Source: JAWLEV01 sp046538105 (GTDB taxonomy: Bacteria > Chloroflexota > Anaerolineae > UBA1429). From it: DNA of 35,131 nucleotides. A program made the position numbers and the translations under genes. The stretch covers positions 1 through 35,131 of the forward strand of contig JBKHJO010000028.1 in NCBI GenBank assembly GCA_046538105.1, read 5' to 3'. The notes beneath the pieces are model-generated. The model was not told the origin of the DNA. It saw nothing but the letters and a program-made list of their open reading frames with translations, and made no database searches. Below, piece after piece: positions 24,414 through 31,561 of the stretch (positions are counted from its first letter, which is position 1; each line of letters begins with the position of its first letter).

Positions 24414-24828
24414 CAGCCTTCTCTATTGCCTCCTGGCCCACCAGGGAGGGTTTGCGTTTCTGCATGCCAAAGCGCTCCAAAAGCCGCACAAAGTCGGATC
24501 GGTCCCATAGCCGGATCTCTACCTGCGGATAAAGGGCCTTTAGGCGGCGGATCTTGCGGCGTTTCAGACGCATCAACTTGGGATGCAGGGTGGTCAACTC
24601 TACGTAAAGACCCTCGTTGACCAGATAAAAGTCGGGGGAAAAGGCTTCCCGGAGATTACCTTCTTTATCCCATCGCAGAGGAAAGGTTGTGGGTTCGTAG
24701 CGCCACTCGATGCCGTAAAAGTCAAGGATGTTGGCCAGTTCCTCCTCGCTGGGATGGGCGAATTCGATCTCCTCATGGTCGACTGATGGATGATGTATCA
24801 CAGTGGGACGTGCGTCATCTTTTGTCAT
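24400..24828 (-). CDS. Conserved small hypothetical protein, possibly PD-(D/E)xK-like fold
   Basis: I do not recognise this 142-residue protein with certainty. The middle part reads EWRYEPTTFPLRWD, FSPDFYLVNEGLYVELTT (D66, E77), then a strongly basic helix KLMRLKRRKIRRLKALYP and VEIRLWD. The strand-turn-strand with SPDF and VEL resembles the core of PD-(D/E)xK nucleases, but the Lys of the motif is replaced by Thr, so activity is doubtful. It precedes and overlaps hpt. The track-independent evidence for coding is the overlap and the ordered alpha/beta pattern. Confidence 0.6.
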   Translation of the reverse strand: MTKDDARPTVIHHPSVDHEEIEFAHPSEEELANILDFYGIEWRYEPTTFPLRWDKEGNLREAFSPDFYLVNEGLYVELTTLHPKLMRLKRRKIRRLKALYPQVEIRLWDRSDFVRLLERFGMQKRKPSLVGQEAIEKADDET

Positions 24829-25233
24829 AAAAAGACTCTTCTACACTCTCTTTTTATACTATGGTCTGTGTGTCCCCTCGCTCCAGATTTATTGTACCTG
24901 TCAAAGCGTATCCTGTACAAACCGCCAGAAGGATATTGTTCTCTCAGTTCCATTATACTATATTTTGTGGTCTTTTGAGAAATGCTGCCTATATTTAGTG
25001 GAGCGTTGGAAGTGATGGCGTCTCCCCACCGCGGATGGATGGGGCGAGCGAATAGCGCGATCTCTCGTTCCCTTTTGGGGTCAGGAACGATACCGCCATC
25101 CCGCACGCGATTGACATAGCCGTTCAATCTGGCTAAAGTAGACGATGAGGGATTGAGAAACGATTTCGTATTTCTTTGCTGGGGCGTGTTTGTTGGCGGC
25201 CTCGGTCGGATGACGATGAAAAAAGGAGCCATG
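24829..25233. other. Divergent intergenic region between the hpt pair and the ThuA-like gene
   Basis: This 405-bp region holds possible promoters for both sides. On the minus strand TATAAT lies at 24957-24952 with a poor -35 (TCTCAA, 24980-24975), about 125 bases ahead of the 142-residue gene. The AT-rich part (24829-25000) stands out from the GC-rich surroundings. The plus-strand promoter is listed separately. No RNA gene is recognised. Confidence 0.4.
25111..25139 (+). promoter_or_regulatory. Promoter for the ThuA-like gene
   Basis: TTGACA (25111-25116), a 17-base spacer and TAAAGT (25134-25139), about 95 bases ahead of the start at 25234. Confidence 0.5.
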
Positions 25234-25860
25234 ATGAAAAAGGCGTTGATCGTGCAGGGGGGCTGGGAGGGCCACGAGCCGCAGCAGGTGGCAGAGATCC
25301 TAGAGGGCGCCCTGGAAGGAGAAGGTTTCGAGGTGGAGGTGCAGGATACGCTGAATGCCTTCAAGGAACTTGATCTGCAATTCTTTGATCTCATCGTGCC
25401 CATCTGGACCATGGGCCACATCGAGCGAGAGCAACTGGAGCCCCTGCTGGAGGCGGTCAGGAGCGGCGTGGGCATCGCCGGCGTGCATGGCGGCATGGGC
25501 GACGCCTTCCGGGAACAGACAGAATACCAGTATATGGTGGGCGGCCAGTGGGTGGCCCATCCCGGCGGCGACGGCATAGAGTACACGGTGCATATCGAGG
25601 ATACCGATCATCCCATCACCGAGGGGCTGCACGACTTTAGCGTCTGCTCCGAGCACTATTACATGCACGTGGATCCGGGCAACAACGTGCTGGCCACCAC
25701 CCGCTTTGGCGACGTGGTCATGCCCGTGACCTGGACCAAGACCTATGGCGAGGGCCGCGTCTTTTATACCTCGCTGGGGCACGTGGCCGACGTGTTCGAC
25801 CAGGATCCTCAGATCCTGACCATGGTGACCCGGGGCATGGTCTGGGCGGCGAGAGACTAG
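25234..25860 (+). CDS. ThuA-like domain protein
   Basis: The 208-residue protein belongs to the ThuA-like (trehalose-utilisation-associated) family, a class I glutamine-amidotransferase-like fold. The start KKALIVQGGWEGHEPQQVAE, VPIWTMGHIEREQL, GVGIAGVHGGMGDAFR, YQYMVGGQWVAHPGG, DHPITEGLHDFSVCSEHYYMHVDP (in two blocks) and GRVFYTSLGHVADVF are characteristic. The family often acts with sugar oxidoreductases; none is adjacent, so the substrate is unknown. ATG 25234 with AAAAGGAG five bases ahead is preferred; ATG 25231 is equally in frame and the upstream open frame to 25153 contains the promoter. Confidence 0.86.
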   Translation: MKKALIVQGGWEGHEPQQVAEILEGALEGEGFEVEVQDTLNAFKELDLQFFDLIVPIWTMGHIEREQLEPLLEAVRSGVGIAGVHGGMGDAFREQTEYQYMVGGQWVAHPGGDGIEYTVHIEDTDHPITEGLHDFSVCSEHYYMHVDPGNNVLATTRFGDVVMPVTWTKTYGEGRVFYTSLGHVADVFDQDPQILTMVTRGMVWAARD

Positions 25861-25868
25861 AGCGTTCG

Positions 25869-25916
25869 TAGTAAGCTACGAAGCGTAAAGAGCGTGGCGA
25901 AGCCAGGCTCTTGCGG
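25869..25916 (+). terminator. Two adjacent hairpins after the ThuA-like gene
   Basis: TTCGTAG/CTACGAA forms a 7-bp stem soon after the stop. It is followed by AAGAGC-g-TGGC-gaa-GCCA-g-GCTCTT, a 10-bp stem with one internal mismatch. Neither has a T run, so they may be an end structure or a processing site rather than a canonical terminator. Confidence 0.35.
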
Positions 25917-25987
25917 AGTAGCGTGGGCCATGGAAGTCGTTAGTGCTTTCCCCGTAGCACAGGATGTTTACACCTGTGTGGAGGATC

Positions 25988-26272
25988 ATGGTCGAGGCAG
26001 CGCGCGCGCAGCATCGTTATATTGTGACTGACGAGGCTATATTGAGCGGTGAGCCCATCATAGAGGGTACGCGCACGCCGGTGCGTGCCATCGTGGCAAT
26101 ATGGCGTATGAGCGTAGCCGCCGAGGAGATTCCCCGGCGGTTGCCCCATCTGGATTTGGCGCAGGTGTTCGATGGCCTGAGCTATTACAGCGATCATCAG
26201 AAAGAGATAACCCGTCACATAGAGCGGAATCGCATTCCTGCGGACAAGATCGATCCACTCGTTGGTGAATAA
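25988..26272 (+). CDS. DUF433 domain protein (antitoxin-like)
   Basis: The 94-residue protein is a DUF433 member. IVTDEAILSGEPIIEGTRTPVRAIVAIWR is the family's core (shown here only as a name for residues about 10-38), followed by EEIPRRLPHLDLAQVFDGLSYYSDH, a winged-helix-like region. DUF433 proteins are often antitoxins or DNA-binding partners of a DUF5615/PIN-like toxin encoded directly after. Here the next gene is selD on the other strand, so no partner is present. The ATG at 25988 follows GGAGG by a short spacer; upstream in-frame codons from 25964 are less likely. It converges on selD with 16 bases between. Confidence 0.8.
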   Translation: MVEAARAQHRYIVTDEAILSGEPIIEGTRTPVRAIVAIWRMSVAAEEIPRRLPHLDLAQVFDGLSYYSDHQKEITRHIERNRIPADKIDPLVGE

Positions 26273-26288
26273 TGCCGCGACTCTCTCC

Positions 26289-27338
26289 TTACTCCACCAC
26301 CTCCACGCCGTCCCCCTCCACCACCTCGCCCACGGCCCAGCAGCCCTGGCCCGCCTCGTCGCAGAGGGCGGTGAACTCTTCCATCCTGTGGGGCGCGATG
26401 GCCGCCAGCAGACCGCCCGACGTCTCGGGCGTGTAGAGGAGTTGCTGCATCTCCTCCGTGATGCGCGGGCCAAAGCGCACACCATGCTCGTAAGCCTGCT
26501 CGTTGTTGCACGTGCCGGCGGGAAAGAGCCACATGTCGACGTATTCCTTCGCCCCCTGTAAAAGGGGCAGTTGCTCCAGATGGAAGCGCAGGCCCACATC
26601 GCCCTTGTTTGCCATCTCGTAGCCGTGGCCCAGCAGGCCAAAGCCGGTGATGTCAGTGCAAGCCTTGGGCTCTACCCGCCGCAGGAGGCGTGCCGCCTGG
26701 CGGTTCAGCGTCTTCATGCTCTTCACTGCCCCGGCCACGTGGCCGGGGTCGGCTACCTCTCCCTTGAGGGCCGTGGTGATGATGCCCACGCCCAGGGGTT
26801 TGGTGAGCACCAGCACGTCGCCGGGACGGGCGCCGCCTTTGGTCCAGACCGCATCGGGATGCACGGTGCCCATCACCGACATACCGTACTTGGGCTCCAC
26901 GTCATCCAACGTGTGCCCCCCGGCGACGACGCCCCCGGCCTCGGCTACCTTTTCTGCGCCGCCGCGCAGTATCTCGCCGATGACGGCCGATGGTAGATCG
27001 GGGGGGAAGCCGCAGATGTTCAACGCCAGCACCACCTCGCCGCCCATGGCATAGATGTCGCTCATGGCGTTGGCGGCGGCGATGGCCCCATAGTCATAGG
27101 GGTCGTCCACCACCGGCGGGAAAAAGTCGACGGTCTGGATGACGGCCACTTTATCGTTTATCCTGTATACGGCGGCGTCATCGCTCACCCCCAGCCCCAC
27201 CAGAAAATCGGGATGGTGCTGGGTGCGAAACATATCTTCTAGAGGGCGCAGAACCTGCGCCAGGGCCTCGGGGGCCATCTTGGCCGCTCAACCAGAGGCC
27301 GTGGTCATCTCTGTAAGACGAATTTCCTCGCTGGTCAT
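26289..27338 (-). CDS. selD: Selenide, water dikinase (selenophosphate synthetase), selenocysteine-containing
   Basis: This enzyme makes selenophosphate from selenide and ATP, the donor for selenocysteine and other selenium traits. The start ATG 27338 has TAGGAG seven bases ahead and gives MTSEEIRLTEMTTASG, then in-frame TGA (27290-27288), then AAKMAPEAL. That TGA is codon 17, the position of the catalytic Cys or Sec in the family (SG-U/C-xxK), so the protein is read as 349 residues with U17 and K20. Further marks are VGLGVSDDAAVYRI, QTVDFFPPVVDDPYDYG, AANAMSDIYAMGG, GGHTLDDVEPKYGMSV, DVLVLTKPLGVGI and ITGFGLLGHGYEM. A frame begun after the TGA would lose the catalytic residue and glycine loop. 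It is the last gene of the selenium operon. Confidence 0.95.
27245..27261 (-). promoter_or_regulatory. SECIS-like hairpin in selD
   Basis: GGCGCAG (27261-27255) and CTGCGCC (27251-27245) pair perfectly around the loop GTT (27254-27252). The loop G lies 33 nt past TGA. GAG (27269-27267) and CTC (27244-27242) may add a lower stem. A G at the first loop position and this distance fit the bacterial SECIS pattern. Confidence 0.75.
27288..27290 (-). other. In-frame TGA, selenocysteine codon 17 of selD
   Basis: Minus-strand codons read TCT GGT TGA GCG GCC AAG. The TGA falls exactly at the catalytic residue of SelD, which is Sec in many organisms, and is followed by a SECIS-like hairpin. Confidence 0.92.
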
Positions 27339-27388
27339 ATCACTCCTAGAATCAGAAAATCACGGATACTGTCTCGTCTGTCTCCTCG

Positions 27389-28306
27389 TCACATCAGGGC
27401 CGTGCTGAAATACCGCTCGGCCCGGTCGGGCAGGACGGTGGTCACGTTGCCCTCCATGTGAGCAGCCAGTTGTCGGGCGGCCCACACGTTGGCTCCCGAG
27501 GAGATGCCCACCAGCAGCCCGTAATCCCGCGCCAGTTCTCGCGTCGTCTCGATGGCGTCCTCGTCAGTGACCTCCACCACGTCGTCCACCAGGGAGACGT
27601 CGAGCACGTCGGGTACGAAACCGTCACCGATACCCTGGATCTGGTGCAGACAGGGCTCGTGTCCCAGGATGGCCGAGACGTCCTTGGGCTCCACGGCCAC
27701 GATGTGGATGCCGGGATCGCGCTCCTTGAACAGGCTTCCCACGCCCTGCAGCGTACCGCCGCTGCCCACGCCGGCCACAAAGCAGCAGATGTCCCCGTCC
27801 AACTGTCGCCACAGTTCCGGGCCCGTCTCCTCATAGTGCACCCGCGGATTGTGGGGATTCTCGAACTGCTGGGGAACAAAGATGCGCGGATCCTCGGCGG
27901 CCATCTCCTCGGCGCGCCGTACCGCGCCAGTGATGCTTTCTTCCTCAGGGGTGAGCACCAGTTCGGCGCCCAGGGAGCGGATCAACTTTTTGCGCTCCTC
28001 GCTCATACCCTCGGGCATGACGATGCACACTTGATATCCTTTGAGACGGCCCACCAGGGCCAGTCCGATGCCCGTGTTGCCCGAACTGGGCTCCACGATG
28101 ATGCACTCGGGCCCCAGGCGCCCCACTCGCTCCGCGCCCTCGATCATGGCCACGGCCACGCGATCCTTGATGCTGCCCCCCGGGTTCAGGAACTCGGCCT
28201 TGGCGTACACTCGCTCTCCGGGCAGGTGTATCAGCGGCGTGTGGCCGATGAGGTCCAGCACGTTGTCTGTCACGATACCTTTTCTTTGCTCAACTATCTC
28301 TTTCAT
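27389..28306 (-). CDS. cysK: Cysteine synthase-like PLP enzyme
   Basis: The 305-residue fold-type II PLP enzyme probably makes cysteine from O-acetylserine (or a related activated serine) and sulfide. VLDLIGHTPLIHL opens it, FLNPGGSIKDRVAVAMIE carries the PLP lysine K47, and EPSSGNTGIGLALV, GSGGTLQGVG and VGISSGANVWAA follow. In this operon it could supply cysteine to the desulfurase beside it; use of selenide is a possibility I cannot test. The frame is open to 28372. ATG 28306 starts like the family; its nearest Shine-Dalgarno, TAAGGAG, is 13 bases away, so ATG 28348 remains possible. selD begins 50 bases after its stop. Confidence 0.88.
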   Translation of the reverse strand: MKEIVEQRKGIVTDNVLDLIGHTPLIHLPGERVYAKAEFLNPGGSIKDRVAVAMIEGAERVGRLGPECIIVEPSSGNTGIGLALVGRLKGYQVCIVMPEGMSEERKKLIRSLGAELVLTPEEESITGAVRRAEEMAAEDPRIFVPQQFENPHNPRVHYEETGPELWRQLDGDICCFVAGVGSGGTLQGVGSLFKERDPGIHIVAVEPKDVSAILGHEPCLHQIQGIGDGFVPDVLDVSLVDDVVEVTDEDAIETTRELARDYGLLVGISSGANVWAARQLAAHMEGNVTTVLPDRAERYFSTALM

Positions 28307-28439
28307 CGAATCTCGTTCGCTCCTTATAATTCTATCGCGGAGGGACATCTCGTCATCGAATGTCCCGTGCACTATTTCTCGCTCTGCTCATGGGCCCGCC
28401 ACACGCCCCAGGCATGGCGGCTCCGCCCGCTTTTTCCCT

Positions 28440-28667
28440 CTAGATGTCATGCATGCCCTCGATCTCTATCCCCGCTTCTTCCAGCGCTTCCTCGGCGGCT
28501 TCGACGTCCGAGGGATCGATGCGCAGGCAGACGCCACAGTTGGAACTCAGGTTGCGCGGTACGGGGATCAACTTGGAGGCGACCTCCGCCCGATGGAGGA
28601 CCTTTTCCGCGCGGATGGCGTGGCTGGTAGAATAGACGAGGATGACCACATAGCGTTTTCCCGGCAT
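28440..28667 (-). CDS. DUF3343 protein (putative Se/S carrier-like)
   Basis: The 75-residue protein matches DUF3343: an N-terminal VVILVYSTSHAIRAEKVL, then KLIPVPRNLSSNCGVCLRID with two cysteines in NCGVC. The family is found in selenium gene neighbourhoods with TusA-like proteins, YedE, an EF2568-type desulfurase and SelD, and has been proposed to carry selenium or sulfur. The carrier role is inference. Its ATG shares one base with the TGA of the desulfurase gene, so the two are translationally coupled. Confidence 0.86.
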   Translation of the reverse strand: MPGKRYVVILVYSTSHAIRAEKVLHRAEVASKLIPVPRNLSSNCGVCLRIDPSDVEAAEEALEEAGIEIEGMHDI

Positions 28668-29821
28668 CAGCGTACCTCCCCGGCCAGTTCCGCCACGGCC
28701 TCCAATGCCGCATCTACCTCTTCCCGTGTGCTAAAGGCGCTCAGGCCAAAGCGCACGGTGCCCTCGGGAAAGGTGCCCATGGTCTGGTGGGCCGCGGGGG
28801 CGCAGTGTAACCCCACGCGGCACAGGATGCCGTATTCGTCGTCCAGGCGCAGCCCTACCTCCGAGGGCGACTTTTGGACAATGTTAAAGGAGACCGTCGC
28901 CGTCTGATGCTGAGCGTTCAGGCCACCATAGACGGTGACGCCCGGAATGTCGCATAGACCGTCGATGAGCGCCTGCGTCAAAGCCATCTCGTGGGCACGG
29001 ATGGCCTCCACGCCCTGCTCGCGCACCCAGCCTATCCCGGCTCCCAGGCCTGCCAGGCCCACGGTGTTGGGCGTGCCACTCTCGCACAAATCGGGCAAGA
29101 AATCGGGCTGCTCCTCGCATTCCGAGTTGCTGCCCGTGCCACCCCGTTTTAGGGGGTCCATTCGTGCCACATCCACGCGCTCGCCGATCACCAGGCCGCC
29201 GGTGCCCATGGGGCCGCCCAATGACTTGTGCCCCGTAAAGGCCAGCAGGTCGATCCTGTCCTCCTGCACGTCTATGGGGTAGGCCCCGCCCGTCTGGGCG
29301 GCGTCCACCAGCAGGAGCAGGTCGTGCCGCCGGGCCAGTCGGCCCGCCCCGGCCACGGGCAAAAGCGTGCCCACCACGTTGGAGGCGTGGTTGAGGGCCA
29401 TCATCGCCGTGTTGGGGCGTATGGCCGCCTCCACGTCGCCCAGATCGAGGAATCCCTGGGGGGAACAGGGTATCACCGTCAGTTCCACGCCCTCGCGCTC
29501 CAGGGCGCGCAGGGGACGCATCATGGAATTGTGCTCCATGCTGCCGGTGATCACGTGGTCGCCCGGGGCCAGATAGCCCAGCAGGGCCAGGTTGAGGGCC
29601 TCGGTGACGTTGGCGCCAAAGACCACGCGTAGCGGATCGGCGACATTGAAAAGATCCGCCACCGCCTCGCGCGCCCCATAGATGATGCGCCCGGCCTCGA
29701 TGGCCCGGCGATGAGCGGCGCGGCCCGGGTTGGCGCCCACGTCGTTCAAAAAGTGTGTCATGGCCTCGGCGACCCCCGGCGGCTTGGGCCAAGAGGTGGC
29801 TGCGTTATCAAAATAGATCAT
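28667..29821 (-). CDS. Cysteine desulfurase family protein (EF2568-type, selenium-associated)
   Basis: The 384-residue class V PLP enzyme removes sulfur from cysteine or selenium from selenocysteine. IYFDNAATSWPKPPGV opens it; GSMEHNSMMRPL holds H97, VDAAQTGG the cofactor Asp, FTGHKSLGGPMGTGGL the PLP lysine K199, and RVGLHCAPAAHQTMGT the active C340. The last motif is typical of the small class found in selenium clusters. An in-frame ATG at 29848 overlaps the tusA stop as ATGA, but ATG 29821 has CTGGAG six bases ahead and begins at the usual MIYFDNAA, so I prefer it. The gene probably provides selenide in this operon; direct specificity for selenium is inference. Confidence 0.92.
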   Translation of the reverse strand: MIYFDNAATSWPKPPGVAEAMTHFLNDVGANPGRAAHRRAIEAGRIIYGAREAVADLFNVADPLRVVFGANVTEALNLALLGYLAPGDHVITGSMEHNSMMRPLRALEREGVELTVIPCSPQGFLDLGDVEAAIRPNTAMMALNHASNVVGTLLPVAGAGRLARRHDLLLLVDAAQTGGAYPIDVQEDRIDLLAFTGHKSLGGPMGTGGLVIGERVDVARMDPLKRGGTGSNSECEEQPDFLPDLCESGTPNTVGLAGLGAGIGWVREQGVEAIRAHEMALTQALIDGLCDIPGVTVYGGLNAQHQTATVSFNIVQKSPSEVGLRLDDEYGILCRVGLHCAPAAHQTMGTFPEGTVRFGLSAFSTREEVDAALEAVAELAGEVR

Positions 29822-29844
29822 CTTGTTCTCCAGTTGAACGTCCC

Positions 29845-30057
29845 TCATTCCTTATTCAGCGTCAGTTTGAACTCGTTGCCTACCTCTTCCACCTCCACGC
29901 GGCAGCCCAGCCTTTCCGAGGCCCGGCGCACATTCTGTCGCGAGGTTACCGTCTCCACCAGAACCTCGATGGGGAACTCGCCCTCCTGGATGGCGTTGCG
30001 AGCCATGATCACGGGCTGCGGGCACGAATATCCTCTCGCATCTACTTGCTTGGTCAT
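29845..30057 (-). CDS. TusA/SirA-family sulfur or selenium carrier
   Basis: The 70-residue protein shows the family motif DARGYSCPQPVIMARNAI, with the persulfide/perselenide-carrying C12 followed by Pro. The second half VEVEEVGNEFKLTL forms the expected strands. TusA-like proteins next to YedE, as here, have been suggested to deliver selenium from the transporter to desulfurase and SelD. The ATG at 30057 has GGGAGG nine bases upstream; the longer open frame from 30108 has no such signal. It lies between yedE and the desulfurase gene. Confidence 0.92.
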   Translation of the reverse strand: MTKQVDARGYSCPQPVIMARNAIQEGEFPIEVLVETVTSRQNVRRASERLGCRVEVEEVGNEFKLTLNKE

Positions 30058-30100
30058 TATCTTTTTCCTCCCATGTTTTGTCGATATATCTGGTGCTCTT

Positions 30101-31213
30101 TTACTCATGGCCCTGGCGCATGGTGAAGCCGATGGTCAGGCAGATCACTAAGCCCAGGATCACCGCCACCATGCCGGCGCTGGAGATGCCGCCCACAGTC
30201 GCGTTGGCTGCGCTGTCCGGCACGCCAGCCAGTGAAAAGTTATGGGCAAAGCCCGCGCCGGTGATCATGCCCAGCACAAAGACCGCTGCGTCACCATCTC
30301 CCTCTCCGGATAGAAAAAGTTGGCGGCCCGGGCACCCGCCGGCCAGGGCAAAGGCTAATCCCGCCAGTACCATCCCTGAAAAGTTCCACAGATGGCTGGA
30401 GTGGGCCACCGGCTGGGCAAAGAAGCCGAAACTAACCTGTCCCAGGATCAGGTTCACGACAAAGGCTGCTACCACAAGGGCAGCCACCCCACTGAAGAGA
30501 TGGGTATCTCCCATCAGGATCACGTCACGGATGGAGCCCATGGTGCAGAATCGGGTGCGCTGGGCCAGAAATCCGATGAGGAGACCTGCGCCCAACGAGA
30601 TGAGCACGGGAGCGTACATGGAGCCCGGCCCGCTCTCGCTGAAAAAGATGGCCCCGTTCTCGGAGAATTTTGGTCCAAAGAGGCGCAGGAGGAGCAGCCC
30701 GACCATGAGCAGGGGCATGATCCAACCCACGGCGGTGTAGGTCTTGCGAGAGCGGTCCAGATTGTAGCCTCCCTTGAGGAACTGGACGCCGATGGTGACG
30801 CCGACGGTCAGCCCGGCGAGGCCCAGGATGGCGTTCAGGTCGCCGCCGGACAGGCGCAGCAGGGCGCGCCAGGGACATCCCAAAAAGGCCAGGGAGCCAA
30901 TCATGGCCAGGGCACCCAGCAAAAAGCGCACGATGGGCGCCGAGCCTACGCGGGCCCTGAACTCGCCAAAGAGCAGGGCCGCGATCAGCGAGCCCAACAC
31001 AAAGGCGATAATCTCTGGCCGGATGTACTGCACGACGGCTGCGCGATGGAGCCCAAGGGCTCCGGCAATGTCCCGCTCAAAACAGGCCACGCAGATGCCC
31101 ATGTTGGGCGGGTTGCCCGCGAATTGCAGTAGGGCAGCCAGGATGCCGATGACAGCGCCGGTCACCACGACACCGAGGCGTGAGGCAAAGAAACGGGTCA
31201 TACGTTCGGACAT
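30101..31213 (-). CDS. yedE: YedE family putative selenium transporter
   Basis: The 370-residue, multi-helix membrane protein belongs to the YeeE/YedE family. It carries C41-VA-C44 in a loop, LGCPWRALLRLSGGD (C113), RTRFCTMGSIRDVI (C223) and AGGCPGRQLFLSGEGDGD (C294). The duplicated GCPxR motifs are marks of the selenium-associated branch. YeeE-type relatives import thiosulfate, so a selenium or sulfur compound is the likely cargo; the selenium choice comes from the operon. ATG 31213 has TTAGGAGGG about 10 bases ahead. It is the first gene of the operon, preceded by the structured leader at 31289-31520. Confidence 0.9.
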   Translation of the reverse strand: MSERMTRFFASRLGVVVTGAVIGILAALLQFAGNPPNMGICVACFERDIAGALGLHRAAVVQYIRPEIIAFVLGSLIAALLFGEFRARVGSAPIVRFLLGALAMIGSLAFLGCPWRALLRLSGGDLNAILGLAGLTVGVTIGVQFLKGGYNLDRSRKTYTAVGWIMPLLMVGLLLLRLFGPKFSENGAIFFSESGPGSMYAPVLISLGAGLLIGFLAQRTRFCTMGSIRDVILMGDTHLFSGVAALVVAAFVVNLILGQVSFGFFAQPVAHSSHLWNFSGMVLAGLAFALAGGCPGRQLFLSGEGDGDAAVFVLGMITGAGFAHNFSLAGVPDSAANATVGGISSAGMVAVILGLVICLTIGFTMRQGHE

Positions 31214-31288
31214 GACAAAGATCCCTCCTAAAGACATACACATACTCCACTGCCCATGTCCTCATGGATTGGGCGCGGCGGGGCACAC

Positions 31289-31320
31289 AAAAAACCGCCA
31301 CTGGCATACGCCAGCGGCGG
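31289..31320 (-). terminator. Rho-independent terminator upstream of yedE
   Basis: On the minus strand CCGCCGCTGGC and GCCAGTGGCGG form an 11-bp stem (31320-31295, one G-U pair, loop GTAT) followed by six T (31294-31289). It may end the transporter transcript, or act as the attenuator of the selenium operon leader. It stands 75 bases ahead of the yedE start. Confidence 0.8.
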
Positions 31321-31532
31321 CAGTTCCCCCCAGAGATGTGCAGGGACTGTGTCCGAGATCAGGACGCGGCCATACCACCGCCCCCTGACGTATGCACGCG
31401 CACCTGTGAACGCCGACTGGCGTCCCAGGCGCCTATTCAGGTACAGCGGTGATATGCCACCCTCATCGCTCCTCTTTCAATCTCCACCCCCTCCAAAGAG
31501 GGGAATGTCATCCTCAAATCAGAGTAATTCTA
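31295..31532 (-). promoter_or_regulatory. Structured leader of the selenium operon, T-box-like antiterminator candidate
   Basis: TAGAAT (31532-31527) may be a -10 box. The leader then shows hairpin CCCCTC/GAGGGG, GTACCTG pairing with CAGGTGC, and a stretch GGCGGTGGTATGGCCGCG (31382-31365) that resembles the T-box core GGTGGNACCGCG with three extra bases. Flanking CAGGG (31387-31383) and CCCTG (31345-31341) can pair, as in antiterminators. The terminator hairpin follows. A clear Stem I and specifier codon are not found, so T-box identity is a hypothesis. A cysteine tRNA sensor would suit an operon with cysK and a desulfurase. Confidence 0.35.
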
Positions 31533-31561
31533 CCATACAACCCGCTTCAGGCGAAATGGCA

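Noticed and set aside
28400..28436. Plus-strand GC hairpin followed by TTTTT near the end of DUF3343
   Set aside because: The T run faces the plus strand, where no gene ends, and the stem is only about four pairs.
31214..31561. tRNA-Sec (selC) gene or cobalamin riboswitch near the selenium operon
   Set aside because: I looked for a TTCGA-type T loop, a TCA anticodon arm and a B12 box; none is present on either strand.
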